A DNA stretch of 64,000 bases from Erpobdella octoculata. Its lineage: Eukaryota; Annelida; Clitellata; Hirudinida; Erpobdellidae. The translations under genes were made by a program, and so were the position numbers. Positions 12,224 through 23,099 of the stretch are shown one piece after another. Numbering within the stretch: the first letter of the stretch is position 1; each line of letters starts with the position of its first letter. The stretch spans positions 11,023,274 through 11,087,273 of the forward strand of contig OZ022239.1 of NCBI GenBank assembly GCA_963978895.1, read 5' to 3'. The notes under the pieces were generated by a model, which had not been told where the DNA came from, did not search any database, and saw nothing but the letters and a program-made list of their open reading frames with translations.

Positions 12224-12370
12224 CATGAAAAACATACGTAACTTTCAAATGACTATGGAATTTAGAATTTTTTTTGAAACCAGTAAAGAACAAACACGCA
12301 AATAAAACCAATAATAGAACACTAATAGAACAATATTTTGTTTGCACAAAAAACAATAAAGAACACTAAA
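11850..12370. repeat. Tandem repeat of about 165 bp in the MULE 3' region
   Basis: The block starting CCACTCTCCTAAATACTTGA begins near 11867 and again near 12032. Both copies contain TGAGAACCCAATAAAAAA, CAGTAAAGA and TTATTACACTAATAGAAC. A partial third copy lies at 12225-12370. TA runs of 13-45 bp separate the units. The region is downstream of the transposase stop and not coding. Confidence 0.8.
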
Positions 12371-12389
12371 AGAAAAACAAAATGCTGCA

Positions 12390-15300
12390 TCACTTTTTAA
12401 AATGAGTTTTTCCAAGTCCAATATTTCTATTTACACATTCAGACAAGTTATGACGAGCAGGTGCAAGCAGGCGTCTCCTTGGCATGCTGTAATCGTGAAG
12501 ATTATCGCGAAGAATTGCCAATTTTCTGGGACGGCCTGGTTCCCCTGGAGCACTTCCTCGCAACACTTTTCTTCGGCGAGCCAAGGCAGTTGATTGAATA
12601 GAAATTGTACTGCGTTTCGCTGAGGCGTTGCCACCTCCACAATATTTTCCCAGTGTGTGCAGTACAATCGCAGTTGCCACTGTTTTTAAAGTTTTTATGG
12701 CAGAGCAAACAGCTGGAAAAAATTGCTTTTTGTTTCTTTTTCCATGACTGAAAATGCGTTCCTCACACATCCTGTAGAATTCTTTTACAGCACTTTCATA
12801 TTGCTCGTCTGGAATTTGAAGGCCTGCAGATTCAAGGTTTGAGTTCTCATGATCTGGGATTGAGTTCTCATGATCTGGGATTGAGTTCTCATGATCTGGG
12901 ATTGAGTTCTCATGATCTGGGATTGAGTTCTCATGATCTGGGATTGAGTTTTCACAATTAGAGAATGTATGACGATGCAAGCTATCTAGCCATCCATCAA
13001 CAGGTCGATGTCCACAGGCAACCACAAACATTAATTCCCTAAGATCACTAGCATGGTAATTGTGACCAGCATGTGGTTGCATGGACAAGACATAGTAGAT
13101 GTGCTTGCACATTTTGCCTGTACAGCCAGCAAAACATGTGCAGATGAATGCTAGATTAACCACATAGCTTTCATTTTTATGTGGTTGAGACGATGAAACC
13201 TCAAAAAAATCTTTTGAGGTTTGGGTAATAAGTTGGCCTTCATATTTTGGGAACCTTGCAGGTGGTCTCTGGAGACGATTTGAAGAAAAATCAAGAAGCC
13301 TTCTTTCGTAATAAGATGAAAACTTCTTGCTTACAAACTGAAGCATTTGAACCAGATTGAATGCTCTAGTTCGATGGAATATCTAAAAAGATACTTTTAT
13401 AAAAAATGACAATAATTTTTGTGCTGTTTTTGGTTAACTATAACGACTAGATGCAAATAATATAAAAAAATTATGCTTACTGAAACTGAACCAGTAAATT
13501 GAAATAACAACATTAGCTTTAAAAGCATAGAAATTATGCGGCATGAATAAAAAAATTAACAGAAAATAAACTAAGAAGCATTTCTTAACAAATATATTAT
13601 AGTTACATCTACAGTCAAAAACTTGAGCACATTAAATGCAAGAAATTAACCTGGTCCTTAAGAATGCGCATGAATGCTTCAACATAATTGTTTGTGTTGT
13701 TTCCTCTCAGTTTTTTTCCACTTCTGAATGACGAACACCATCTCATTCTCCTTTCCCATAGATTTATCACATACTCAAGGAAGTTCGAATATTTGTTGAC
13801 AAGTTGATCAACTCGCAGCTGTTCAAACCTAACAATTGACAAAAAATTGTGATTAATTTATTTAAATTGTTATAATAACCATAATAGTAAAGTTTTGCAC
13901 TATGATAAATTTTAAAAACTTCAGAGCAGTGACTGATAAATAAATATAATTATACTAGTGGGGTACCCAGCGTTGCCCGGGGTTTTTAAAGGTTTTTCTA
14001 ATGCTTGTCTCTCTCGCTCCCGCTTCTTTCCCCGCTCCTGGTCGCTTTCAACGTTTGTATGTATGTATGTATGTATGTATGTATGTATGTATGTATGTAT
14101 GTATGTATATATTGCATTTCAACAATATCTATATGGTAATATTGTTTGTACTGTCAAGGCTGTTTAAAACTAATAATTAAACTGGATAATTGTTTTCTTT
14201 ACTTTATAAGTAGTTCAGCCTCTGTTCCTGCAAACATTAATTTTTTTGTCCATGCAAAAAGAATTGGTCGATCTGAACGTTCAATTTTGTGAGAGCTAAG
14301 CAACAGCCATCGCCAAACTGCTTGCAAAATGTGAAACTGACAAAGATACTGCTCACACCTGGAAATTGAAATGATTTTACTATATGTTTTTCTTACCTTT
14401 ATTAATACAATAAAGCAGAAAAAACCTACCAAATCTTACTCCCCATAATTAATTTCTGTTAGAAATGATTTATTAAACAAATTAAACAAAGTGATATAAC
14501 ACTTACTGTGGCCAAGCATTCATAAGTGCTGCTTGTTCAGAGGTGCTATCGTCTGTCATAACAAACTCTGGCCCAACACTTTTACCACGATTATAAAAAC
14601 TGTCTTCTGGCAAGACTTTCTTCATTAGTGTGAACAAACTAGTCAAAATTTCTTTACTCTCAGAAGGTGTAATCCCTACAGCCAGAGGCAATGCTAAAAG
14701 CAAAAACAAGCAAATCATTGTCATGCAACAGTAGCTTAATATTCATCTATAACATACTACTTGTGTTTTTTAGAAAAAACTAGGATGAATCTAAAGGTAC
14801 CTCCAGCTTTGCTGTGCGTCATCAGAAGAAAGATTCGAAAGCCATCACGGTCCATGCCACCAGACGAATCAACAAACATGAGTTCTCCAGATTCTTTAAT
14901 ATATTTATGAACACTTTTCATAAATGGTGTACATATTGCAAGAACTTTAGAACTCTGACAATCTTCTGATGCCACGCATACTTCACCAAACTCATCATTT
15001 ATCTTTTCAACAAATTCATTAAGTCTGTCATTATTTCCATGTTCTCCATATTCTTTTTTAAACAGTTTTGTGAAAACATAATGACAGTGACGGTAGTCTG
15101 GACAGATGGATCGATCTGCCAGCTTTACTTCGAGTTGATCTTCATCAGCCAGATTGTCTTCAATTTCCATTTTTATATATTCTAACGCAGTGCTGGGGCT
15201 ATGACCATCATGAAACAAACTCTCGAGTTTTGAATCCACTTCCAGTAGGACCCTTTGATGCCTTAAGACATCAGCAGCAAAAAGAGGATGATTGTGGGCC

Positions 15301-16601
15301 CACAGGAGAGTTATTTCACAGGGATATTGTGAGTCATAAACAATTGTTCGTGGTCGTTTCTGAGGAGGTCGTATCTTGACTCTCAAGCTGGTATTACACC
15401 CGGTGTGTCTACGAACCCCTAACTTACCATTTCTAACATTATGTATACAATGCATTGTTCGGTTCAACAGAAGCTTTCTTCCAGAACACTTTTGGCTGTT
15501 TCGAATATTAAACTGCACTCTGCTCTTTTTATGAAATTCAGTCAACCAGGTATCAAATTCATTTTCATCTTTCAAGTTGACATGGAATGTGGATTCAAAT
15601 GACAACTCTTCATGACTGTTAAATGAAATGACTTTATATTGGAACTGAGCTTCGGTTGGAAGGACCTGAATAGATAAAAACTTAACATTCAAGTTCTATT
15701 GTTTCAAGTTATGATTAATTTCAATATCGATGAGCAAGAATAAATATACAGCACTTTACCATTTTTTATAAGATAAAAAACTTGCACATCTATTGTCTCT
15801 TGCTATTTACCCTGGCCTAAGGTCAAGAAAGAAAGGCAAAGAGGGAAAATGGTAAGGAGATAGTTATGTTGTGCATTTAACTATAACATGGCTGTTAATT
15901 TTGCCAACCATACCAGTTTTCTAGGCCCTATTGTTGCTACTTACCTTTGAAAGTGGTTCTGGGAAGTCCACTTGTTTGATCTGAGCTTGCAGTTGCTCAC
16001 TTGTACCACCAGCTGCTTCTGACTGATGTGCCTGTAATATTGTTTATCATCGGTATCAACATTTTTAGGTGAGCTTGAAGACAAATTATTTCAATTATTT
16101 CTATTAATTTTGTTACTACTTACCTTTGAAAGTGGTTCTGGGAAGTCCACTTGTTTGATCTGAGCTTGCAGTTGCTCACTTGTACCACCAGCTGCTTCTG
16201 ACTGATGTGCCTGTAATATTGTTTATCACTGGTATCAACATTTTTAGTTGAGCTTAATGACAAATTATATCAATAGGCGTCATAGGCTTGTTGTTATTGT
16301 TGATACTTACTTTTGAAAGTGGTTCTGGGGAAAGAGTAGCAGCTGACACTTCAAAGTTAGGATCAACTTCTGGCTGACATGGCTGTGCAATATTGTGTAT
16401 TATAAAATTAATTGTTGAGAGTATTTGACGCAAGAAACTTATCAGCATTGGAACAGATATAATAACAATTATAATAACCGAAACACAAACCAACGGCTTT
16501 TTCTTTAACAGCTTCAATCGAAGACGATTTCGCACGTTGTTATTAATACTATTCATTTTTTTAATCGAAGGCGAAGCAATGAAAAACAAAACCGAACCCA
16601 C
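12390..16601 (-). CDS. MULE transposase with SWIM zinc finger
   Basis: Eight exons join in phase with no stop: 16601-16311, 16210-16124, 16031-15945, 15665-14801, 14693-14507, 14358-14203, 13828-13651 and 13382-12390, giving 947 aa. The likely catalytic DDE residues are D421 (ELMFVDSSGGMD), D491 or D492 (VMTDDSTSEQAAL) and E608 (NNTNNYVEAFMR). The conserved histidine is in CQFHILQAVWRW (about 515). A SWIM finger CTC-x6-CKH type lies at about 698-711 (CTCFAGCTGKMCKH). Five copies of the heptad ENSIPDH follow at about 755. The N-terminal exon encodes a strongly hydrophobic stretch (VSVIIIVIISVPMLISF), odd for a nuclear transposase. Exons 2 and 3 are tandem duplicates of 87 bp. Translation could instead begin at the Met at 16556. 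No frame damage is seen, so it may be functional. Confidence 0.87.
12839..12952 (-). repeat. 21-bp coding minisatellite in the transposase
   Basis: GATCTGGGATTGAGTTCTCAT-type 21-bp units repeat about five times without disrupting the frame, giving ENSIPDH repeats. The units are almost identical, so the array is recent or kept uniform. Confidence 0.85.
13955..14114 (-). mobile_element. Helitron-like family A copy inside a MULE intron
   Basis: The plus strand begins A|CTAGTGGGGTACCCAGCG and TTGCCCGGGG, then TCTCTCTCGCTCCCGC and a TATG run ending near 14110. Reversed, this is a hairpin, a short spacer and CTAG|T, the Helitron 3' end. It lies in the intron between transposase exons 14358-14203 and 13828-13651, so it inserted after or within the MULE. 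The 5' end is not clear. Confidence 0.7.
15938..16303 (-). repeat. Tandem duplication of a transposase exon plus intron
   Basis: Two units of about 179 bp start at 15938 and 16117 (both TACTTACCTTTGAAAGTGG). Each contains a full 87-bp exon with its own acceptor and donor. The donor-side text of exon 1 (16304-16325) is a third, partial relative. Each unit adds 29 residues ending FPEPLSK; exon 1 ends SPEPLSK. Confidence 0.85.
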
Positions 16602-16715
16602 TCAAAACAAAAATTTTTGGCGGGTTTCGGGAAGCTCAGTCTAATATATAGCACACTCTAATTAGTATGCATGTGGAAGCGTTCACGACTTAAATTAGGT
16701 GAAACTTTCACTCAG

Positions 16716-16777
16716 TCTATATATAGCACACTAATTAATATGCAAGTGGAAGTTTCCGAGGCGGATTGTATATTCGC
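16716..16777 (-). repeat. Right terminal inverted repeat of the MULE
   Basis: Partner of 10906-10967. A degenerate second copy of its inner part (TATATAGCACACTCTAATTAG, then ATGTGGAAGCG) lies just inside at about 16637-16680, so the right end is partly duplicated. Confidence 0.88.
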
Positions 16778-17072
16778 AGGCCGGCCGGGCTACCCCAGCA
16801 TAGTATATAACAATTAATAAATTTCGAAGTAGAAAATGTGTTTAAAAAATTTAAACTATTTAAAAATATGAAACAAAATATAATTGTGAATATAAACAAT
16901 TTTAAAACAATTTTTTTAAAGTTTGCATAAAAAAAAGATGTTTGCCGACTGAGCAAATGCTCAACCAATCGTGCGCCCTTTCACAGCTCGTTATGTTGCC
17001 GCTTAGTATAATTTTCGTTATTTTTGATGTTGAATAAGCTATATAAAGAGTCAAACAAACGGAAGAAAAAAG

Positions 17073-17190
17073 TATGCCAGACAGTAGTAGGACTACCATG
17101 TTATTATTATTATTAGTAGTAGTACATCTGCCCAGCCAACAGCAGACTAGCACTAGTAGTGAACAACAGGTAGTGAATTTAATTTACAAG
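17073..17190 (+). CDS. Possible first exon of a secreted protein
   Basis: From ATG 17073 (or 17097) the frame reads a short leader, then MLLLLLVVVHLPS, a signal-peptide-like core, then a Gln/Ser-rich stretch ending VVNLIYK. The frame ends exactly at AAG|GTAAGC, a good donor. No later exon on this strand could be linked, and the leucines come from a TTA repeat, so this may be chance. Confidence 0.25.
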
Positions 17191-17379
17191 GTAAGCTTTT
17201 AGATTCTAAATATTACATAAAGATGATAAGAGTAGAAAAGTTTATTATGTTAATTAAAATTTAATTTCATGCATGAGTTATATGAATACATTTTTTTATG
17301 TGTTCACTTGACTTATTTATACCACTTTACATATTTTGCATAATTAGCCACAGTGAGCTAGACTCGATTGTCCAATCGC

Positions 17380-17725
17380 AGCGTCTGTTTATGTTTCGGT
17401 TTGCTCGAAGAAATTGTTATACGGTCCGACGTTTTATTCGATAACTTATTTATTTATTAACTTTGAGAAGCGAAAGTTATATTGTTGGATTTGATATTGA
17501 ATTATCTAAAAACAAGCGCCTCGGATATACCCAGGGCAGCAGTTTAAAACAAATTCGATTTTCTCAAAGAAGAGCCAATGTTGATTTTATGCAATTTTCG
17601 GCGGAAAATCGTCGTTTTTCGCTTATAACTTTTTTATTTGTTGAACCGAAGACAATCCAATTATACCATTCGATTTCATTTCTTAGACCCCATCCAACAA
17701 TGTATAGCATAGCCCCAGGGCAAGC
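17380..17725 (+). repeat. Dispersed repeat family D, copy 1
   Basis: It shares long blocks with the reverse strand of 59880-60215: ATACGGTCCGACG (ATACGGTCGGACG there), TTATTCGATAACTT, AATTGAATTATCTAA, CGTTTTTCGCTTATAACTTT, TTTGTTGAACC and CCCATCCAACAATGT. The middle parts differ. The open frame here (17463-17744) is not shared by the second copy and is not believed to be a gene. Class unknown. Confidence 0.75.
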
Positions 17726-17729
17726 AATT

Positions 17730-19190
17730 TTTATTTTTTTTTAATTAGCATTGCCAGCCTCGAGGCTAACTTCACACGCATTATTATCCATACAATAAAT
17801 AACTCCTGACATAAGTTTCACTGTCAGTTATAGCAGAAGTTTTCTACTGAGTTTTAGTCACTATAACGGAATGTTTCATCATTGCATCAAACAGCTGCAA
17901 GTTCAGCACCAGTAAAAGTCATAAATTTGTACTATTTTATATATTGATATAAATTAATCTCACTATCAATTTGTGAATTGATTCACTTCTATAGATATAA
18001 TATCTGTGACGATATATATTATCTTTCAGATATGATGTTACAGTGTTCCATTGTCTAGAAATATGTCAGCTCAGCAATTATCAGGAAAAGGGAACTATAG
18101 TAAAATAAAAGTCAATGTTATGAGTTGTTTCAGTAATAAGTGAATTTTTTCCAGAGACAAATTCAGGTCACTAACCATAGATGACTTCTAGAAATGAAAT
18201 CTTTATTTTTCATTTAATTTTGTTTTTGTCATTAGTTTGGTTTTGAAATGTTTAATAAATATCTACAACATTGTGCTTTTGACTCAGAATCTGAGAATCT
18301 AGAGCTGTTTGCAGAAAGGCCCATATTTCTCAAGAATGATTATGAATAAATATGATGATCTAAATTAACAACACACTGTACCCAAACCTAAGTACTTTAT
18401 TCTATTTCATGAAATACCACTAAAACCTCTATTATCATTTTTTCACTATTATTAACATTTAGTAACCAACAAATAATTTTACATGTTCACTCGATTTTAA
18501 TCTACAGTTGTTTAATCCTAATTTTGATATTATTAATGCTGCTCTACATTTTCAGAAATTACATTTAAAATTTTGTGGGTGGAGCTAAAGGGCTAGTGGA
18601 TGAAGCTTGCATATTTGGTTTGTCAATGAGCCCCTAAAATGGGATTACCCATTCCAACTATAACAATGTTGCAACTGTATCATACCAGTAGGAAGAAATT
18701 GTTGAAGAGAGCATGTGTAAAAAAAATTTAAAGCCATGAACCGACTAATCATCAAAAATTCCAAAGATGCAGTTTTTCTAATCATGTTACTTCTCATATT
18801 AATCCTGAATTTGCTCCAGAAAAAGACAAACTTTAAAGTTCTACTTTCAAACTAAAAGTTCTACTTCTAAATAATGTTTTCATAGTATGAGAATGTCAAT
18901 TTTCACTATAAAAATGACTTTTAATAGTAGCTGCTATTATATGTAAAAATATTGTCAGGAGTAATATTTTTGAGCAGTGAAATTGGTAAGTTAGCTAAAT
19001 TAAATTTAACTAGACTAATAAAAATAAAATTCCTTATTTGTGTGTTTAAATAAGAAAAATCATTCATAAATACAGACTAATGCAATAAAACGAAATTAGG
19101 GAGAAAACTATCGTAAGTCGTATACATATTATCGTCATCCCTGTTTATTTATTGTGCAGTTTTAGGTCTCGGCTGGGGTAGGCTCGGCGG
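17730..19190. other. AT-rich intergenic DNA, nothing recognised
   Basis: I see no exon with coding character, no terminal repeats and no long tandem array. There are only short A/T runs. Confidence 0.5.
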
Positions 19191-19199
19191 CCGCGTGTT

Positions 19200-19330
19200 G
19201 AAGGCGAACGTTAGCACAGCAGGGCGTATCTATATATATCTATGAGGCGCATCTATGGTTCGCCTGTTGGCCTAGAATTCGGCGGTTCGAATCTCACCAG
19301 CATTATAGGCAACTGCCTCTAACGCGCGTA
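19200..19330 (+). repeat. tRNA-derived SINE-like sequence
   Basis: ATGGTTCGCCTGTTGGCCTA and then GGCGGTTCGAATCTCACCAG give a box B match (GGTTCGAATC) preceded by a tRNA-like stem-loop region. The left edge carries the 31-bp block also found at 10852-10882. Confidence 0.45.
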
Positions 19331-19748
19331 GTAGTGGTTTTCACATGAGTTCTCACACAGGCTTCTGAACCAATCTTGAAAAAAAGACGCTAAAAACTAG
19401 GCTGCCACATTAAGAAAAAAATGAGATGAGGCTGTCAGAGAAAACTGCATGACCCTATGAAGTTTAAGCAAGCTAAAGTGGATGCTCTAATGTGCATTAA
19501 CAAAACCTTTGAGACGTGACGCATAGCAAGTTTTATTTTGAATGAAACAGGAAGCTTGTTTACATTTTATTGTTGGCGGATCCAGGGGGGGGGGGAAATA
19601 ATGGCCCAACTTTGCCTTAATAACAAAATCGCAAGGGGCTGATTTGGCCAATCTAATCAAGCAGGTTTGAAAAGAGAAAAAAGAGTGTTAAAACTCTCCA
19701 CGTAAAAGATATAGATAATAATAAAATTAAGAACCTAGCAAAAAAGGT

Positions 19749-20145
19749 TACTCTTAAGGAGAAAAAAAGGTTGCTAACAAAGTAGGCTGACCACCTAGAG
19801 AAATAATAGAAAAAATTTCTAGAAAAAGAAGCAACTTCTTGAAAAAGGTTTGTATTGTCAAAAACCTGCCAAAAAGTAAAAATAAACTCTGATCACACCC
19901 TTTAGGATTGTTTTGTGTAGTACATGTACCTACATGTGTGATATATGATGGAGGAAATTTATTCTTTCCCTCATAATTGGTCATTTTTAAAAACAATCCT
20001 GAAGCAACTTTCCTGTCAATATAAAGGGTGTGATCAGAAGTTATTTTCTACTTTTTGGCAGGTTTTTGACAATACAAAACCTTTTTCAAGAAGTTGCTTT
20101 TTTTTCTATAATTTTTTTTTATTACTTTATTTTCAACCTTTTTGG
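19749..20145. repeat. Foldback inverted repeat with arms of about 110-120 bp
   Basis: The left arm (about 19800-19915) holds GAAGCAACTTCTTGAAAAAG, ATTGTCAAAAACCTGCCAAA and CTGATCACACCCTTTA. The right arm (about 20022-20140) is its reverse complement: AAAGGGTGTGATCAG, TTTGGCAGGTTTTTGACAAT and TTTTTCAAGAAGTTGC. A spacer of about 107 bp separates them. Both arms are largely intact, so RNA from here would form a long hairpin. Confidence 0.85.
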
Positions 20146-20816
20146 CACTCGTTTCAAAGAGCTATGTCAAAAACAGAATGTTAGATTAGGTGATTGGGGT
20201 TTAGATTGCGATTTTTTGCAGCCAACCCCAGGCCCGTCGAGAGGATGAAGAAGGCCCAGGGCAACTCACTTTGGTGGGCCTCTAGAACTCTATATTATAG
20301 CTATAACAGACATCCACACACACCCACACAAATGTAGGGTGCAACAAAAATAAAAGCAAAAAAAATAATTTTTAAAAGTTGTTTTAGGAATTTTTAATAT
20401 TTAAATAAGTTAGTTATTCATTATAGAGCTTTTTCTGTTTTTGCAGCGAGTGTTTAAACTTTTAGTCAATGCGCAAAAGAGTCAACCCTATCCATAAGTT
20501 ATTTTTTATTTGTAGCATAACGTAGAAATAATTGATGACAATACACTACCATTAAATTAACCATCATCAGTCTCATCCATAGATTTAATCTAATAATTAT
20601 TTTAATTTTTAAAATTACAACAATAGAGTATTTAGGCTTTTAGAGAAACAACAAAAATTAACTAGATTTACGCAGTCCTATATAAGAACTATAACGTAAT
20701 TGAGCACAATTACTTGACAGTTTAATTATAATAATAATTTTAAAACAAGTAAAGGAAAAAACAAGTTTTTCACAAAAACAAGTTTTTCACAGAAAACTTT
20801 TTTTTAATTGAATTAT
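20146..20816. other. Intergenic, no gene seen
   Basis: AT-rich text with a GGCCCAGGGCAACTC patch near 20250 that resembles the end of a MITE. No supportable gene. Confidence 0.4.
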
Positions 20817-21720
20817 GTATTGTCATCCAATATAAAGCTATGCTGAAAGTTTTAGCTTCCTAGCTAGTCAACAAGATGGTTTAATTTTACTTGCAAGATT
20901 TGCGTGCAGAGAAAGACACACACACAAACAGAGATTGTAACAGGCCTGTAGCCAGGTTTTCACGAGTAGGGGGGCAAAAATATTTTAGGAGGGGCAATGC
21001 TCGATATAAATATGTCTATACCACTACACAAACCTAATTATAGGGAAACGTAATTTGTCAGTCAAATATGGTCGAATGATGTAAATCTTCACAAAAGTGG
21101 ATAATAAAATTTTTGTTGAAAATTATGTTTATTTAAAAAAATAAATAAAAGAATAAGTAACTTTTATTGATACAGTTAATAAAACAAACTTGGTTCAGCC
21201 CACTTATAGCCTAGATATAAATTAGCCCATGAACCCCGCGTGGGTAGGGACGTCATTTCAGCAAAACTTTAGGGGGGGCAAGATGTTTTAGGGGCCCACT
21301 TAGGGTCCTCTGCCCTTGAGCAAAAAACAAAAAATCTGCGCCCCCTGCATAACATCTTTTACTTCCTGCTCCCAAAAAAACCTGATGACCGGGGGAGGTA
21401 GTTGGAGCCACTTTAAAAAAAAATTCGAAACCCTCGTTTCATTTTTTCTCCCAAAAAAACCTGATGACCGGGGGAGGTCACATAATATATCATCTAAGTG
21501 AGCATAAGAGCATTTTCACTACGAACAAGGCTATATGTATCAAAATCTGCTGTAAACGGTAATTAATATTGATGAACGAAGGAAACTATAGTCTTTAATT
21601 TCTGAAAAAGTTAGTATAGTATGAATACACGGAACCCACTTTTTTTGTCACCCCATGATGCCGCCCGGGGCAGCTTGCCCACCCCCTAGCAACGCCTCTG
21701 GGCCCAATAATGCAAGTATC
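20817..21720. repeat. Mosaic of MITE-like and dispersed repeats
   Basis: TGTATTGTCATCCAATATAA with AGCTATGCTGAAAGTTTTAG (20817-20860) recurs at about 52218-52260. The ends CAGGCCTGTAGCCAGG (20941) and, reversed, CAGAGGCGTTGCTAGGGG (about 21699) look like hAT-MITE termini of different families. Near 21370-21475, CCAAAAAAACCTGATGACCG followed by GGGGAGGT occurs twice in tandem, about 80 bp apart. Similar text is inside the hAT MITE at 54283 and at about 52381. Second ends and target duplications were not found. Confidence 0.45.
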
Positions 21721-21832
21721 TACTGAATTTTTATGAAACGGATCTAGGCTAATAGTTCATATTTTTTTTCTTGTTAACCTAAAGATGCTGGCATTTTACA
21801 TTAAGGTAATTCAAATATCGTTATTTGATAAT

Positions 21833-21960
21833 AGTTTATTGTCCTTTATACTAGGTGTTTTAAAACTCAAATATCAGTATATGTAATATATATCGAAGTA
21901 TCCTGTCGTGAATCATAATTTGATCTTTTTTTTATCAAGGTTGGCACTGGCGCAAAAGTG
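21833..21960 (+). repeat. Dispersed repeat family E, copy 1
   Basis: TAGTTTATTGTCCTTTATAC, AGGTGTTTTAAAACT, TCCTGTCGTGAATCATAATT and TTGGCACTGGC match the copies at 48606-48770 and 48961-49125 in the same order. Short SINE-like family, class not determined. Confidence 0.6.
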
Positions 21961-22389
21961 TGCTTATTCGGTCTGCAGAGAGAAAATCATCAGATTGCGG
22001 ATTGAAGGAATTCAGGCATGCAAGAAGATCACTATTTTCTGTAAATCGTGCGTTCAACTGTCGTTCCATTTTGAACTGTTCATAACTTTTTTAACACTTC
22101 TCCATCTCGACGTGAACGATCAAGCTTCCTAGTTTCTTTAGCATCTCTTTTTTCTTTTATTCTCCGTGGATAGCCTACTCGGCCAGGCTATGAATAACGC
22201 TAACCATCCTTATAACCGGGACGGCATTTTTTCCACATATGGCCGCATCCTATAATTACAAAAGCTTCTGATTTTCTCTTCTCAAATCTTACTAAAAACA
22301 CCAAAAAATCCAACAGGGACCCATATATAATAACTATTGGTTTACATAAAAGTCGGAAGCCCAGTCCCCCTAAATGCGGTGCCCATATA

Positions 22390-23096
22390 TTAACCATGGC
22401 CCACTTGAAAGTCAGGAATCTACATAAAAGTCAGGGAGGGCTACTTAACAGTCATGGAAGGGCCAGTCAAAAGTCAGGGAAAGGTCAGTTAAAAGTTAAA
22501 AGGGACCAACTTGAATGCCGGGGCCCACTTAAGTGCAGGGGACCAATTTAGTGTGGTGGCTCATGTGAAAATAAAAGGTTGGGAGCCACTTAAGTGCGGT
22601 GGACCACTCAAGGGCGGGGAGCCCACTTAAGTGCGGGGAACCACTTTAGTGCCGGGAAACCCACTGAAAAGTCCGGGAAGGGCCACTTAAGTCAGGAGGG
22701 GCCCACGTAGGTGCCGGGAGCTCACTTCAGTGCCGGGGCCCCATGAGTGCGTTGGGCTCACTTGAGTGCCAGGCCCTTTTAAGTGCATGGACCCACTTCA
22801 ATGCTGAGTGCCCCTTAAGTACGTGGGGCCCACTGAAAAGTCTGGAAAGGGCTAATAAAAATCAGGAGGGGCCAACTAACTTAGGTGTGGGGGCCCACTT
22901 AAGCCCAAGAGACCACTTAAGGGTGGGGCTTACTTAAGTGCGTTGGGCCCACTTTGCGTGGGGCCCAACTTTAGTGCCGGGGCCCCCTAAGTACGTGGGG
23001 CCCACTTTAGTGCCGGGAGCCCACTGAGAAGTCTGGGAATGGCCACTTAAAAATCAGGAGCGATGCCCCCCCTGCCTCCCCTAATTGACGTCCCTG
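22390..23096. repeat. GC-rich minisatellite (CCCACTTAAGTGCGGGG-like)
   Basis: More than 25 imperfect units of about 20-32 bp built around CCACTTAAGTGC and GGGGCCCAC, against an AT-rich background. The right edge ends with CTAATTGACGTCCCTGTGCG. Its reverse strand begins CAGGGACGTCAATTAGGGG, the same terminal-looking motif as at 4924, so the array may be the interior of a MITE. Confidence 0.8.
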
Positions 23097-23099
23097 TGC

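Larger units (their letters stand above)
10906..16777 (-). mobile_element. Complete autonomous MULE (Mutator-like) transposon
   Basis: Inverted ends of 62 bp at 10906-10967 and 16716-16777 differ at only about three positions (both begin GCGAATATAC and contain GCCTCGGAAACTTCCACTTG). Each is flanked by the 9-bp direct repeat AGGCCGGCC (10897-10905 and 16778-16786), matching the 8-11 bp duplications made by MULEs. The element is 5872 bp and carries one spliced transposase gene on the minus strand. Because the core of the duplication is palindromic, one could instead extend the inverted repeat outward, but that needs a one-base indel and the duplication reading does not. The near-identical ends suggest a young insertion. 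A Helitron-like element is nested in one intron. Confidence 0.88.

Noticed and set aside
10898..16785. MULE inverted repeats starting at GGCCGGCC instead of GCGAATATAC
   Set aside because: That reading needs a one-base gap in the repeat, whereas treating AGGCCGGCC as a 9-bp target duplication needs none; kept as the less likely option.
21370..21475. Hammerhead ribozyme, because of CTGATGA motifs (also 52381, 54456)
   Set aside because: No GAAA and no complementary stems are placed around the motif; it belongs to a MITE interior.
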